This document shows positions 10,573-21,636 of a DNA stretch of 64,000 bases, in pieces. The first letter of the stretch is position 1. Every line of letters begins with the position of its first letter. Origin of the DNA: Clostridiales bacterium (GTDB taxonomy: Bacteria; Bacillota; Clostridia; Oscillospirales; Oscillospiraceae); NCBI GenBank assembly GCA_019415645.1, contig DXYV01000012.1:1-64000 (forward strand), in the 5' to 3' direction. The notes beneath the pieces are model-generated. The model saw only the letters and a program-made list of their open reading frames with translations. It ran no database searches and had not been told where the DNA came from. The position numbers were made by a program, and so were the translations under genes.

Positions 10573-11754
10573 ATGGCAAAACGACTGTTCACTTCCGAGT
10601 CCGTGACCGAGGGACATCCCGACAAGATCTGTGACCAGATCTCCGACGCGGTCCTGGACGACATTCTGGCCCACGACCCCGAGGCCCACGTGGCCTGTGA
10701 GACCTTCACCACCACCGGCATGGTGACCGTCATGGGCGAGATCACCACCTCCCACTACACCGACATCGCCAACATCGCCCGCCGCACCATCCAGCGCATC
10801 GGCTACACCAACCCTGAGTACGGGTTCGACTACCGCTCCTGCGCCGTGATGACCGCCATCGACGAGCAATCCCCCGACATCGCCATGGGCGTCAACCAGT
10901 CCTATGAGGCCCAGAACGGCGAGACCGACCCCGACGACCTCATCGGCGCCGGCGACCAGGGCATGATGTTCGGTTACGCCTGCAACGAGACGCCGGAGCT
11001 GATGCCCGCCCCCATCGCCATGGCCCATCAGCTCTCCCGCCGGCTGGCTCAGGTCCGCAAGGACGGCACCCTGTCCTGGCTGCGGCCCGACGGCAAGAGC
11101 CAGGTCACCGTGGAGTACGGCGACGACGGCAAGGTGCTGCGCTGCCCGGCTATCGTGGTGTCCACCCAGCACGACCCCGACATCGCCCTCAAGGACCTGC
11201 GGGAGGCCATTGTGGAGACCGTAATCAAGCCCGTGATCCCCGCCCAGTACATCGACGGCAGCACCAAGTTCTACGTCAACCCCACCGGCCGCTTCGTGGT
11301 GGGCGGCCCCGTGGGCGACACCGGCCTGACCGGCCGGAAGATCATCGTGGACACCTACGGCGGCTCTGCCGCCCACGGCGGCGGCTGCTTCTCTGGCAAG
11401 GACCCCACCAAGGTGGACCGCTCCGCCGCCTATATGACCCGCTATGTGGCCAAAAACCTGGTGGCTGCCGGACTGGCCGACAAGTGCCAGATCGAGGTGG
11501 CCTACGCCATCGGCGTGGCCCATCCTGTCTCTGTCCTGGTGGACACCTACGGCACCGGCAAGCTGTCCGACGAGAAGCTGGGTCAGATCGTCACCGAGTG
11601 CTTTGACCTGCGCCCGGGCAAGATCATCTCCCGCCTGAATCTGCGCCGGCCCATCTACGAGCAGACCGCCGCCTACGGTCACTTCGGCCGCACGGATATT
11701 GATCTGCCCTGGGAACACACCGACATGGTGGATACGCTGAAATCCTATCTGTAA
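10573..11754 (+). CDS. metK: S-adenosylmethionine synthetase
   Basis: Makes S-adenosylmethionine from methionine and ATP. The 393 residues have the family motifs [16 protein letters not shown] near the N-terminus, [12 protein letters not shown] in the middle, and [19 protein letters not shown] in the C-terminal part. AAAGGAG lies nine bases upstream of the ATG at 10573; an earlier in-frame start at 10519 would fall inside the terminator hairpin. Expression is controlled by the S-box riboswitch. The last 69 bases are repeated 219 bases downstream. Confidence 0.97.
   Translation: MAKRLFTSESVTEGHPDKICDQISDAVLDDILAHDPEAHVACETFTTTGMVTVMGEITTSHYTDIANIARRTIQRIGYTNPEYGFDYRSCAVMTAIDEQSPDIAMGVNQSYEAQNGETDPDDLIGAGDQGMMFGYACNETPELMPAPIAMAHQLSRRLAQVRKDGTLSWLRPDGKSQVTVEYGDDGKVLRCPAIVVSTQHDPDIALKDLREAIVETVIKPVIPAQYIDGSTKFYVNPTGRFVVGGPVGDTGLTGRKIIVDTYGGSAAHGGGCFSGKDPTKVDRSAAYMTRYVAKNLVAAGLADKCQIEVAYAIGVAHPVSVLVDTYGTGKLSDEKLGQIVTECFDLRPGKIISRLNLRRPIYEQTAAYGHFGRTDIDLPWEHTDMVDTLKSYL
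11686..11754 (+). repeat. Direct repeat, copy 1: end of metK
   Basis: The last 22 codons plus stop of metK, together covering [15 protein letters not shown] through the terminal SYL. It matches 11905-11973 at 68 of 69 positions; the one difference is C to T in a proline codon and is silent. Confidence 0.95.
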
Positions 11755-11904
11755 ACTGCTTCCCCGGTGCGGCCGAAGGCGCCAAAGGCGCCCGCGCCGG
11801 ATGGCGCGTTCAAGGTTTTGTCCACAAAACCTTGCCGCAGGCGGAATTTACTTCCGCCGAGGAAGTTCCATTCCGGGGTCCCCGCGCAATGGCACATTGC
11901 GTGG
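11755..11904 (-). repeat. Hairpin-rich repeat element, copy A, between the metK end duplications
   Basis: 150 bases made almost entirely of short inverted repeats (GGCGCC...GGCGCC, AAGGTTTTGT...ACAAAACCTT, GGCGGAA...TTCCGCC, CGCAATG...CATTGCG). Read on the minus strand it shares the order CTCGG, hairpin, CTGC, CAAGGTTTT, hairpin, AAAAC, ACGCGCC and CCGGC with the elements at 31671-31771 and 34647-34752. It sits exactly between the two copies of the metK 3-prime end. Confidence 0.65.
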
Positions 11905-11973
11905 GGCCGCACGGATATTGATCTGCCTTGGGAACACACCGACATGGTGGATACGCTGAAATCCTATCTGTAA
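11905..11973 (+). repeat. Direct repeat, copy 2: duplicated end of metK
   Basis: Second copy of the metK 3-prime end including the stop codon. It is now detached from the gene, although it can be read in frame from an ATG at 11767 (68 codons). I regard it as a duplicated non-coding fragment. A hairpin follows at once. Confidence 0.92.
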
Positions 11974-11995
11974 GCGGAACAAAATCCTTAATTTT

Positions 11996-12021
11996 GGGGA
12001 GCGGGCTTGCGTCCGCTCCCC
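11996..12021 (+). terminator. Hairpin after the duplicated metK end
   Basis: GGGGAGCGG / CCGCTCCCC stem with a seven-base loop. It is probably the original metK terminator, now 240 bases from the real stop; the T-run is poor. Confidence 0.5.
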
Positions 12022-12123
12022 AAACATTATATAATGGAGTGCGTATGCAGCGGCTGGCTGCTCCGCCCGGCGGATTCGCCCGGCGGTCCGTCCGCCGCTT
12101 TTCTGCGGAAAGGAGCGTCCCCC

Positions 12124-13149
12124 ATGCCTGCCATTTCGGTCATTGTTCCGGTCTATAAGGCGGAAGCATTCCTGCGCGGCTGCGCGGATTCCATTTTGAA
12201 GCAGACGTTCTCCGACCTGGAGTTGATTTTAGTGGAGGATGGCTCCCCGGACCAGAGCGGCGCGCTGTGCGACGCCATCGCCGCGGAGGACGGACGGGTG
12301 CGGGTATTTCACAAGCCCAACGGCGGCGTCAGTTCGGCCCGTAACCTGGGCATTCAGGAGGCCCAAGGCGATTTTGTCGCCTTCTGCGACGCCGACGATT
12401 CCTTCGCCCCCAATGCGCTGGAGCTTCTCTATACCGCCGTTCAGGCGGAGGAGGCCGACAGCGCCGGCTGCGGCCACTACAACCTGTGGCCGGACGGCCG
12501 CAAGGAGGCGGAAGCCGGGGCGCTGCCCGCCGGCGTGTATGGCCCCGCCGCCCTGCGGGAGGGAATCGTGCTCCCGCTGCTGGGCCAGCGGCTGGACTTC
12601 GGCCGCGGCGTGCTCAATGGCTTTATCTGGCGGTTCCTGTTCCGCCGTTCCATCCTGCAGGCGCACAGCATCACCTTTGCGGGGGCCTATCTGGAGGACG
12701 AGCTCTTCTTGCTGGAGTATTTCCTCTACGCGCAAAAGCTGGTCATGGTGGATCAGCCCCTGTATTTCTACCTGCAAAACCCGGCCTCGGTCACCAAAAA
12801 CTATCTGCCCGACTACATCGGCGTGTTCCGCGCTTTTATGGAGCGCAAGCGGGCGCTGGCCCGGACCTGGCATCTGGACGAGGCCCTCCCCGACTGGGAG
12901 GACAACTCCAACTGGGCTGGTCTGCTGATCGCGGTCTCCAATGAGTACGCGCCGGGCAACCGGAAAACCAGCCGCCAAAAGGCCCAGTTCCTCCGGGAGC
13001 TGTGCGCTCAGCCCGATATGGCCCGCGCCATTGCCCAGCTCCACCCCAAAGGGCTGGCCGGGAACAAGCAGCTGGTGGCCGACCTGATTCGCGGCGGCCA
13101 TTTCACGCTGCTCACGCTGCTGTACAACCTCAAGAATCGGAGGAAATGA
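12124..13149 (+). CDS. Glycosyltransferase family 2
   Basis: A 341-residue GT-A fold transferase that probably adds a sugar to a cell-surface glycan at the inner membrane face. The N-terminal motif ISVIVPVYKAE, VEDGSPDQSG, GGVSSARNLGIQ and the metal-binding CDADDSF are characteristic. The C-terminal 100 residues are less conserved and give no acceptor. The ATG at 12124 has AAAGGAG upstream. It lies four bases before an O-antigen-ligase-like gene, so the pair probably acts in the same surface polysaccharide pathway. The donor sugar is unknown. Confidence 0.87.
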   Translation: MPAISVIVPVYKAEAFLRGCADSILKQTFSDLELILVEDGSPDQSGALCDAIAAEDGRVRVFHKPNGGVSSARNLGIQEAQGDFVAFCDADDSFAPNALELLYTAVQAEEADSAGCGHYNLWPDGRKEAEAGALPAGVYGPAALREGIVLPLLGQRLDFGRGVLNGFIWRFLFRRSILQAHSITFAGAYLEDELFLLEYFLYAQKLVMVDQPLYFYLQNPASVTKNYLPDYIGVFRAFMERKRALARTWHLDEALPDWEDNSNWAGLLIAVSNEYAPGNRKTSRQKAQFLRELCAQPDMARAIAQLHPKGLAGNKQLVADLIRGGHFTLLTLLYNLKNRRK

Positions 13150-13153
13150 CCCT

Positions 13154-14686
13154 ATGGCACTCATTCAGGGCAGTGTGATCTGCCGCTTTTTCCTGCTGCT
13201 GTGGCAGGTGCTGGTCCGTCTCTATGAGAACAGCGCGCTCTGCCGCGTGTTCCGCGCCGTCGCCGCCTGGTGGAAACGCTGGTGGCATGGCAGCGCGCTG
13301 GTCCATTTTTTCTTTGAAAAGGAGGGGCTGCTGCCCCATGCCTGGCGGTACAGCCTGGCCTGTCAGGTCCTCACCGTGCTGGTCAATCTGCCCGTGGCGG
13401 TGCTCCATTGGATCTATACCAAGCTCAAGCCGGTCTGGGATGCCAGCTTTTTTGCCCAGCTGGCCTTCGGCATGGGGGAGCAGGTGCCCATCGCCGCCGG
13501 CTGGCTGATGGTCCTCATCATGTGTATTCCCTATGAGCGCTGGAGCAACGGGTACAGTCTGATCGCCTATATCCTGCTGTTCCTGCTGGGAATCGCCGGC
13601 GGGATGCGCCGCCGGAGCCTGCGCATGGATGTGGTCCACATCGGGCCCTATTTTGTCTGCTTCTTTGCGGCCGTCTGCCTGTCCTGGCCCCTGTCCGCCT
13701 TCCCCTCTCTCAGCGGACGTTATCTAAGCTATCACATCACCTGCGTGCTGTGCATGCTGCTCATCGTCTCTACCATTGAGCACGAGCGCCAGCTGGTCCG
13801 CCTGGCCGGCTTTACCGCCATTGCTCTGGGGCTCACCTCGGCCTACGGCGTGCTCCAGCGCATCCAGGGGGTGGAGGTCAACCGCTCCTACGTGGACCTG
13901 TCCCTGAATACCGACATGCCCGGCCGGGTCTATTCGGTGTTCGACAACCCCAACGCCTTTGCCGAGGTACTGGTGCTCCTGATTCCCATCGCGGTCGCCC
14001 TTATCTTGGGCGTGCGTTCCCGCTGGTGGAAGCTGGTGGGTCTTGGTGCGGCCCTGCTGGGCTGCATGGCGATTCTGATGACCTATTCCCGGGCCAGCTG
14101 GATCGGTCTGGCCGCCGCTGCGCTGGTGTTTGTATTCCTCTGGAAACGCAAGCTGCTGCCCGCGCTGATCGTGCTGGGGCTGGCCTGCATTCCCTTCCTG
14201 CCCTCCACGATTCTGACCCGCATCCTCACCATCTTCAATCCCAACGACAGCTCCACCTCCAGCCGTCTGCCCCTCTATGAGGCGGCGGTCAAGGGCGTGA
14301 TGACCTCCCCGGTGACCGGCGCGGGACTGGGCGCGGACGCGGTGCGTCAGTTCATCAAGGAATATGGCCTGTACCACGGGGAGGCCCCTTTCACCCATTC
14401 CCACAACATCTACCTCCAGCTTTGGCTGGAGCACGGACTGCTGGGCGTCGCTGCCTTTGTCGCCGGCTGCTGGAATGCGCTGAAGCAGGGCGCGAAAACG
14501 GCCCTCCTTCCCGATTGCCCGGCGCAGATCCGCATGATCACCCTGGGCGCGGCCGCCGGACTGGCCGGCAGCCTGGTGTGCGGGCTGGCCGACTACCTGT
14601 TCACCTATCCGAGGGTCATGCTCATTTTCTGGTTCTCCGTATCCATTCTGCTGGCCGGCGTGCGGCTGTCCAAGCGCGCCGCCTGA
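13154..14686 (+). CDS. O-antigen ligase-like membrane protein
   Basis: A 510-residue membrane protein with about a dozen hydrophobic segments. It has the large loop and the HSHNIYLQLWLEHGLLG motif (near residue 415) found in the Wzy/WaaL O-antigen ligase family. In Gram-positive anaerobes such proteins may polymerise or transfer surface glycans. VYSVFDNPNAFAEVL and SRASWIGLA are also typical. The gene follows the glycosyltransferase after four bases with AGGAAA as the ribosome site and ends at a strong terminator. Polymerase or ligase activity cannot be separated from sequence. Confidence 0.85.
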   Translation: MALIQGSVICRFFLLLWQVLVRLYENSALCRVFRAVAAWWKRWWHGSALVHFFFEKEGLLPHAWRYSLACQVLTVLVNLPVAVLHWIYTKLKPVWDASFFAQLAFGMGEQVPIAAGWLMVLIMCIPYERWSNGYSLIAYILLFLLGIAGGMRRRSLRMDVVHIGPYFVCFFAAVCLSWPLSAFPSLSGRYLSYHITCVLCMLLIVSTIEHERQLVRLAGFTAIALGLTSAYGVLQRIQGVEVNRSYVDLSLNTDMPGRVYSVFDNPNAFAEVLVLLIPIAVALILGVRSRWWKLVGLGAALLGCMAILMTYSRASWIGLAAAALVFVFLWKRKLLPALIVLGLACIPFLPSTILTRILTIFNPNDSSTSSRLPLYEAAVKGVMTSPVTGAGLGADAVRQFIKEYGLYHGEAPFTHSHNIYLQLWLEHGLLGVAAFVAGCWNALKQGAKTALLPDCPAQIRMITLGAAAGLAGSLVCGLADYLFTYPRVMLIFWFSVSILLAGVRLSKRAA

Positions 14687-14701
14687 CCTCAGATCTTACC
14701 G

Positions 14702-14744
14702 GAGGGAGGGCCCGCATAATATGCGGGTCCTCCCTCTGTTTTTT
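14702..14744 (+). terminator. Terminator after the O-antigen ligase-like gene
   Basis: GAGGGAGGGCCCGCAT / ATGCGGGTCCTCCCTC stem with a short loop followed by TGTTTTTT. Confidence 0.9.
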
Positions 14745-14925
14745 ATTCCAGCGGTCCCGCAACTCATAAATTCCGCCAATAGCCCTATTCAAAATCAATA
14801 ATGGCGCTTTGCAGGAACCACATGCTACAATAAGGACAACCGGAGGAACCTTCCGGACTCTTCCCCGTTCCTCCCCATGGTCCGCCCTGCGGCGCGATCA
14901 TAATTTAGGAAAGGTGTCCTGCGCT

Positions 14926-16923
14926 ATGAACAAGTACGTCAACCTCTTTTCTCCCATCCAGGTCGGCAGCCTGGTCCTGCGCAATCGCATCGCGGTCCCT
15001 CCCATGTCCTTCACCCGTCAGAATTTTGACCGCGGCTTCCCTCAGGAGTGCATCCCCATGTATGAACGCATGGCCCAGGGCGGCGCCGGTCTGATCATTA
15101 TGGGCGAGACCTGCGTCGGCAAGGGCTCCAAGAGCCACGTCGATATGATCATGCTGGACGAACCCGGCATCGACCGCAGCCTCTACCGCGTGGCGGAAGC
15201 CTGCCACCGGCACGGCGCGGCCATCTCCATCGAAATTTCCCACGGCGGCGCCTACGCCCACAAGGAATTCAACGACAACCAGCCCCCTATGACGGCCAGC
15301 CAATACTCCAACGCCCCCGGCTTCTCCCGCGGCGACGGCACCAAGGTCCGCCCCATGAACCGCGAGGATATGGAGCTGGTATGCGACCAGTTCGCCGCCG
15401 CCGTCAAGCGGGTCAAGGACAACGGCTTTGACATGGCGCAGATTCATTTTGGCCACGGCTGGCTCATCCACCAGTTCCTCAGCCCCCTGTTCAACAACCG
15501 CACCGACGAGTTCGGCGGCTCGATCGAGAACCGGATGCGTTTCCCCCTGATGATCCTGGAGCGCGTCCGCCAGGTGGTGGGTTGGGAGTTCCCCCTGGAC
15601 ATCCGCATCTCGGGCACGGAAGTCTGCGACGGCTATCTGGAGGGCGGCCTGGACACGCCTGACGTCATCGAGGTCTGCAAAGCCGCCTCCCAGTATGTGG
15701 ACATGATCTCGGTCTCCTGCGGCGGCATCCACAACGAGTGGACCGTAAAGCGCATGTCTCCGCCGTCCTATATGGAGCGCGGCATCAACGTCTATCTGGC
15801 TACCGCCGTCCGCGACGCCCTGCGCGCAGCCGGTATTACCATCCCCGTCTCCACCGTCGGCGGTCTGGCCGACCCCGAGATGCTGGAGGACATCGTCGCC
15901 ACCGGCAAGGCTGACATCTGCAACATGGCCCGCCAGATGATCGCCGACCCGGATTGGCCCCGCAAGGCCAAGGAGGGCCGGGAGGATGAGATTCTCCACT
16001 GTCTGCGCTGCTCTATGTGCCAGCATCAGATCTCCCGTGCCCCAGAGCGTCTGGCCCGCTGCACCATCAATCCCACTGTGGGCTTTGAGAGCGACCGCAC
16101 CAACGACTGCACCATTCCCGCCAAGGTCAGCAAGAAGCTGGTCATCGTGGGCGGCGGGCCGGCGGGTCTGGAAGCCGCCATCACCGCCTCCAAGCGGGGG
16201 CACAAGGTCACCCTGATCGAAAAGAAGGACCACCTCGGCGGCACTCTGGATTTTGCCGACTACGTTCCCTTCAAGCGTGACATCAAGATCTACCGCGACA
16301 AGCGCATCGCCCTGGTCCAGAAGGACCCCAATATCACCGTCATGCTCAACACGGAAGCCACGCCGCAGATGATCGCCGAGATGGCTCCCGACGCCTGCTT
16401 CGCCGCCATCGGCGCGGTCCATAAGGTGGCCGACATTCCCGGCATGGAGCGCAACAAAATCATCTATGCGGATGAGCTGCATCAGCATGAGGACGAGCTG
16501 GGCGAGAAGATCGCCGTCATCGGCGGCGGCCTGACCGGCTCTGAGACCGCCGTTTACCTGGCGCAGCAGGGCAGGCACGTCAGCCTGATCGGCCGCCGCG
16601 ACCAGTTCGCCTTCGACGCCTCCCAGGCCCACCAGGGCGCCACCATCTTCATGATCGAAAAATACTGCGCCAGTGCGCTGAAAAACACCGCTGTGGTGGA
16701 GATCACCGAGCAGGGCGTCCGGTGCCGGGAGAAAACCACCGGCGCGGAGACCTTGATCGAGGCCGATACCGTCATCATCGCCATCGGAAGCCGGGGGCTG
16801 AGCATGGAGGCCTGCGCCTTCGAGGGACAGGTCAGCGAGTTCCGCTTCATCGGCGACTGCCGGAAAGCCGGCACCATTCAGCACGCCACCATGCAGGGCT
16901 ATTACGCCGCAATGGATCTCTGA
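14926..16923 (+). CDS. Flavin/Fe-S ene-reductase (Old Yellow Enzyme / 2,4-dienoyl-CoA reductase family)
   Basis: A 665-residue oxidoreductase. Residues 1-345 form an FMN-binding OYE barrel (LRNRIAVPPMSF, HFGHGWLIHQFLSP, DEFGGSIENRMRFP). A 4Fe-4S site follows (Cys359, Cys362, Cys365, Cys379). The rest is an FAD/NAD(P) domain with VGGGPAGLEAA near residue 406 and a second GGGLTGSETA. This layout serves enoate, dienoyl-CoA and bile-acid (BaiCD/BaiH-like) reductases, passing electrons from NAD(P)H to an activated C=C bond. The substrate cannot be named. It stands alone with AGGAAAGG upstream. A paralogue lies at 40128-42089. Confidence 0.88.
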   Translation: MNKYVNLFSPIQVGSLVLRNRIAVPPMSFTRQNFDRGFPQECIPMYERMAQGGAGLIIMGETCVGKGSKSHVDMIMLDEPGIDRSLYRVAEACHRHGAAISIEISHGGAYAHKEFNDNQPPMTASQYSNAPGFSRGDGTKVRPMNREDMELVCDQFAAAVKRVKDNGFDMAQIHFGHGWLIHQFLSPLFNNRTDEFGGSIENRMRFPLMILERVRQVVGWEFPLDIRISGTEVCDGYLEGGLDTPDVIEVCKAASQYVDMISVSCGGIHNEWTVKRMSPPSYMERGINVYLATAVRDALRAAGITIPVSTVGGLADPEMLEDIVATGKADICNMARQMIADPDWPRKAKEGREDEILHCLRCSMCQHQISRAPERLARCTINPTVGFESDRTNDCTIPAKVSKKLVIVGGGPAGLEAAITASKRGHKVTLIEKKDHLGGTLDFADYVPFKRDIKIYRDKRIALVQKDPNITVMLNTEATPQMIAEMAPDACFAAIGAVHKVADIPGMERNKIIYADELHQHEDELGEKIAVIGGGLTGSETAVYLAQQGRHVSLIGRRDQFAFDASQAHQGATIFMIEKYCASALKNTAVVEITEQGVRCREKTTGAETLIEADTVIIAIGSRGLSMEACAFEGQVSEFRFIGDCRKAGTIQHATMQGYYAAMDL

Positions 16924-17027
16924 GCGCCGGAAGCAAATCAGGGAACGCCTATCGCGTAAAACGCGCAGCCCGGCACCTGTGTTTCGGAAGCACCAGTTTC
17001 CAGCCTCTTCACTCTGAGGAAACAAGA

Positions 17028-17066
17028 CAACACGCTGTATGGACCGGAAGGCCATACAGCGTGTTG
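17028..17066 (+). terminator. Hairpin downstream of the ene-reductase
   Basis: CAACACGCTGTATGG / CCATACAGCGTGTTG inverted repeat, followed by the pyrimidine-rich CTTCTTCTG. Probably a weak intrinsic terminator. Confidence 0.6.
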
Positions 17067-17151
17067 CTTCTTCTGCATACGATTGGACGATAGGACCTTT
17101 TCCCTGTTTTGCGCTGAAGAACCGCTCTTAGCTCCGCCCTGTTCTAACAGA

Positions 17152-17187
17152 AAAAGCGGCATAGCCTGCGCTGGCTATGCCGCTTTT
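17152..17187. terminator. Bidirectional terminator next to ackA
   Basis: AAAAGCGGCATAGCC / GGCTATGCCGCTTTT stem with a six-base loop; A-run and T-run on both sides allow use from either strand. It lies just after the ackA stop. Confidence 0.88.
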
Positions 17188-17217
17188 GGATTGGTTGTAT
17201 TAGAGTCCCGGCTCCGC

Positions 17218-18414
17218 TCAGCCCTTGACCAGCGCGGCGGTATCCTTGGCGATCATGAGCTCCTCATCCGTCGGGATGAGCAGCACCTTCACCTTGGAGT
17301 CCACGGCGGAGACCACAGCCTCCTTGCCGCGCACGTTGTTGGCATCGGGGTCCATCTTCACGCCCATGAACTCCAGGCCAGAGGCAATCGCCATCCGGGT
17401 GCTGGCGGAGTTCTCGCCTACGCCGGCGGTAAAGACAACGGCGTCCACTCCGCCCATGGCGGCCGCATAGGCGGCGATATACTTCTTCACACTGTAGTAG
17501 AAGACCTCCAGCGCCAGTTCGGCCCGGTGATTGCCCTCCTTCGCGGCGCTCTCCAGGTCACGGAAGTCCGAGGACACGCCGGAGATACCCAGCACACCGG
17601 ACTTCTTATTCAATACGTTGAGCATTTCCGTAATGTTCATATCGTACTTGCCCATCAAATACTCCAGAATGCCGGCATCCAGGTCGCCGGAACGGGTACC
17701 CATAGGCAGGCCGGCCAAGGGGGTGAAGCCCATGGAGGTATCCACGGACTTGCCGCAATCCACCGCAGCAATGGAGGAGCCGTTGCCCAGATGGCAGGTA
17801 ATGATCTTCAGCTGCTCAATGGGCTTGCCCAGCATATCCGCGGCCCGCTGGGATACATAGCGGTGGGAGGTACCATGGAAGCCGTAACGGCGGACCTTGT
17901 CCTTCTCGTAGTACTCATACGGCAGGGCATACGTATAGGCCTTCTCAGGCATGGTCTGATGGAATGCGGTATCGAACACGGCCACCATGGGCACACCGGG
18001 CATGACCTTCTCACAGGCCTCGATTCCGGTGATGTTGGCGGGGTTGTGCAGCGGCGCCAGGGGGATGCACTCCCGCACAGCGTCCATGACCTCGGGGGTA
18101 ATCTTCACCGAGGCGGAGAACTGCTCGCCGCCGTGGACCACACGGTGGCCCACCGCGTCGATCTCAGACATAGAGGAGATCACGCCATGCTCTTTGGACA
18201 GCAGCGCGTCGATGACCGCCTGGATGGCCTCGGCGTGGGTCGGCATGGCCACTTCAAATTCATACTTGGCGTCGGCGGAGGGAATCTTGTGGGTCAGACG
18301 GCCGTCGATTCCGATGCGCTCACACAGACCTTTGGCAAACACCTCTCCGCTGTCGGGGTCCATCAGCTGATATTTCAGAGAAGAGCTGCCTGCGTTGATG
18401 ACAAGAATTTTCAT
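17218..18414 (-). CDS. ackA: Acetate kinase
   Basis: Interconverts acetyl phosphate + ADP and acetate + ATP, the ATP-yielding last step of acetate fermentation. The 398 residues match the family. They begin with [17 protein letters not shown] and contain HRVVHGGE, the active-site aspartate/histidine regions [11 protein letters not shown] and [23 protein letters not shown] and FTAGVGENS. No phosphotransacetylase gene is adjacent. It is transcribed away from tmcAL, and a bidirectional terminator follows. Confidence 0.96.
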   Translation of the reverse strand: MKILVINAGSSSLKYQLMDPDSGEVFAKGLCERIGIDGRLTHKIPSADAKYEFEVAMPTHAEAIQAVIDALLSKEHGVISSMSEIDAVGHRVVHGGEQFSASVKITPEVMDAVRECIPLAPLHNPANITGIEACEKVMPGVPMVAVFDTAFHQTMPEKAYTYALPYEYYEKDKVRRYGFHGTSHRYVSQRAADMLGKPIEQLKIITCHLGNGSSIAAVDCGKSVDTSMGFTPLAGLPMGTRSGDLDAGILEYLMGKYDMNITEMLNVLNKKSGVLGISGVSSDFRDLESAAKEGNHRAELALEVFYYSVKKYIAAYAAAMGGVDAVVFTAGVGENSASTRMAIASGLEFMGVKMDPDANNVRGKEAVVSAVDSKVKVLLIPTDEELMIAKDTAALVKG

Positions 18415-18555
18415 GTTCGTGTCTCCTTCGTAAGTTCTTATTTACTTCACGCTTCCGAAGCGTTAAAATGGCATATACATTCTAGTCCTTTTCCTCGGAA
18501 AGGACAACCGTTTTTTTTGATTTTTTCCACCTTTTTTCAGACAGGAGGAGCTCCC

Positions 18556-19713
18556 ATGCACGTCGTGGGCATTGTCGCGGAATACAATCCCTTTCACGCG
18601 GGCCATCGCTGGCAGATTGACGCGCTGCGCAGCCGGCTTGGCGCGGACACTGCCGTGGTGGCAGTGATGAGCGGAAACTGGGTCCAGCGCGGGGACGCCG
18701 CCATTACCGATAAGTGGACCCGAAGCCGGATGGCGCTGGAGGGAGGCGCGGACCTGGTGCTGGAGCTTCCCACCGTGTGGGCCTCTTCCTCTGCCGAGTC
18801 CTTCGCCCGGGGCGCGGTCGCCCTGCTGCACGCCTCCGGCGTGGTGGACACGCTGTGCTTCGGAAGTGAGAGCGGCGACCTGGAGGCCCTCGCCTCTGTG
18901 GCCCGCTGTCTGGACAGCGCGGGCTTCCAGACGGAGCTGCGCCGCTTCACCAGCAACGGCACATCCTTTGCCGCCGCCCGCCAGGCCGCGGTCCAGGAGG
19001 TCCTTGGAGATTCGGCCCGTCTGCTTTCCGCCCCCAACAACAATCTGGGCGTGGAATATCTGCGGGCCCTGGCCGCGCTGTCCTCCTCCATTCGGCCCAT
19101 GACCCTGCCGCGGCAGGGCGCCGGCCACGACAGTCAGGTGAACAGCCCCTATCCCTCCGCCTCCTGGCTGCGCCGCCAGATTCTGGGCGGAGCGCTGCCG
19201 CTGGACAATCCCGCTTCCCTCCGGTTCAACGAGCGCGGCGTGCTTACACTCCTGCGGAGCCGGACGCCGGAGGAGCTGGCCGCTCTGCCCGACTGCGGCG
19301 AGGGCCTGCACAACCGCCTGTACCGGGCGATTCGCGTGGCGGAGAACCTGGAGCAGCTCTATGAGCAGGTCAAGACCAAGCGCTACGCCCACGCCCGCAT
19401 CCGCCGGCTGGTGCTCTGGGCCTATCTGGGCCTGCGGGCCGTGGACCGCCCGCCGGAGCCCCTCTACCTGCGGGTACTGGGCTTTGGGCCCCGCGGACAG
19501 GCACTGCTGCGCCGGATGGAGGATACGGCGGCGCTTCCGGTGCTCACCAAGCCCGCCCGTATCCGGAGCCTGAGTCCGGAGGCGCAGACCCTGTTCGCCC
19601 ATGAGGCGCGCTGTACCGATCTATACGGACTGTGCCGGAGGGACCGCCTGGCGCCCTGCGGGCTGGAGTGGACCACCTCTCCCCTTTTCCCAGGTATTTC
19701 CGCTCCATTCTGA
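18556..19713 (+). CDS. tmcAL: tRNA(Met) cytidine acetate ligase TmcAL
   Basis: Activates acetate with ATP and acetylates the wobble cytidine of elongator tRNA-Met, giving ac4C34. The 385 residues start with the nucleotidyltransferase motif GIVAEYNPFHAGH (HxGH-type site) and continue with MSGNWVQRGDAA and APNNNLGVEYLRAL, characteristic of the former YlbM family. AGGAGG lies seven bases before the ATG. It is divergent from ackA, the gene that makes acetate, so product and substrate genes are neighbours. Functional coupling is only inferred. Confidence 0.92.
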   Translation: MHVVGIVAEYNPFHAGHRWQIDALRSRLGADTAVVAVMSGNWVQRGDAAITDKWTRSRMALEGGADLVLELPTVWASSSAESFARGAVALLHASGVVDTLCFGSESGDLEALASVARCLDSAGFQTELRRFTSNGTSFAAARQAAVQEVLGDSARLLSAPNNNLGVEYLRALAALSSSIRPMTLPRQGAGHDSQVNSPYPSASWLRRQILGGALPLDNPASLRFNERGVLTLLRSRTPEELAALPDCGEGLHNRLYRAIRVAENLEQLYEQVKTKRYAHARIRRLVLWAYLGLRAVDRPPEPLYLRVLGFGPRGQALLRRMEDTAALPVLTKPARIRSLSPEAQTLFAHEARCTDLYGLCRRDRLAPCGLEWTTSPLFPGISAPF

Positions 19714-19732
19714 CAGTTTTCTTTCACTTTGA

Positions 19733-21226
<1,494 letters not shown>

Positions 21227-21256
21227 GGGGAAACGTGAATCTTTCACCAGCTTTTT

Positions 21257-21287
21257 GGGAGCGCGGCTGATGCCGCGCTCCCTTTTT
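21257..21287 (+). terminator. Terminator after gdhA
   Basis: GGGAGCGCGGC / GCCGCGCTCCC perfect stem with a TGAT loop and TTTTT. Confidence 0.93.
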
Positions 21288-21636
21288 GCGTCGGCCATCG
21301 GGGCCCATCGCAGAAGGGGCGGCGCGTTTCGGCGCGCAACCGCCGCTTGCGGCGGCTCTTGGCGCGGAGATAGGCGGTTTCATTCCGCCCGTGCACGTAA
21401 AATCTCTCCGGATTTCCAAAAAAGGGTTCTGCGTTCGGAGGATGATTCTTTCCTTGGGGAACGATCCAACTTATTTATCCGCATTCTACATTTTCTTTCT
21501 CCCGGGCTTGTATCGCTGGCTGTGTTATGATACGCTTAATTCCGTTATTCGACGCGGCCGCAATCCACCGCCTGCAAAGGCATGGGCTTCTGCATAAGAA
21601 TTACCCCCGCGCATATGCTATCCCGGGTGATTGTAT
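21288..21636 (+). other. Intergenic region with stacked small hairpins before tspO
   Basis: The first 110 bases hold several short inverted repeats in a row (GGCGCG...CGCGC, CCGCC...GGCGG, GGCGG...CCGCC). They loosely recall the modular repeat beside metK, but I could not align them convincingly. The remainder is more AT-rich and probably carries the tspO promoter (TATGAT near 21525). No gene is seen. Confidence 0.4.

Noticed and set aside
11767..11973. 68-codon open frame ending in the metK C-terminus
   Set aside because: It begins inside the hairpin repeat and only gains similarity from the duplicated metK end; no ribosome site.
14905..17055. Long minus-strand open frame (716 codons) opposite the ene-reductase
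   Set aside because: Shadow frame; the plus-strand protein is fully conserved along its length.
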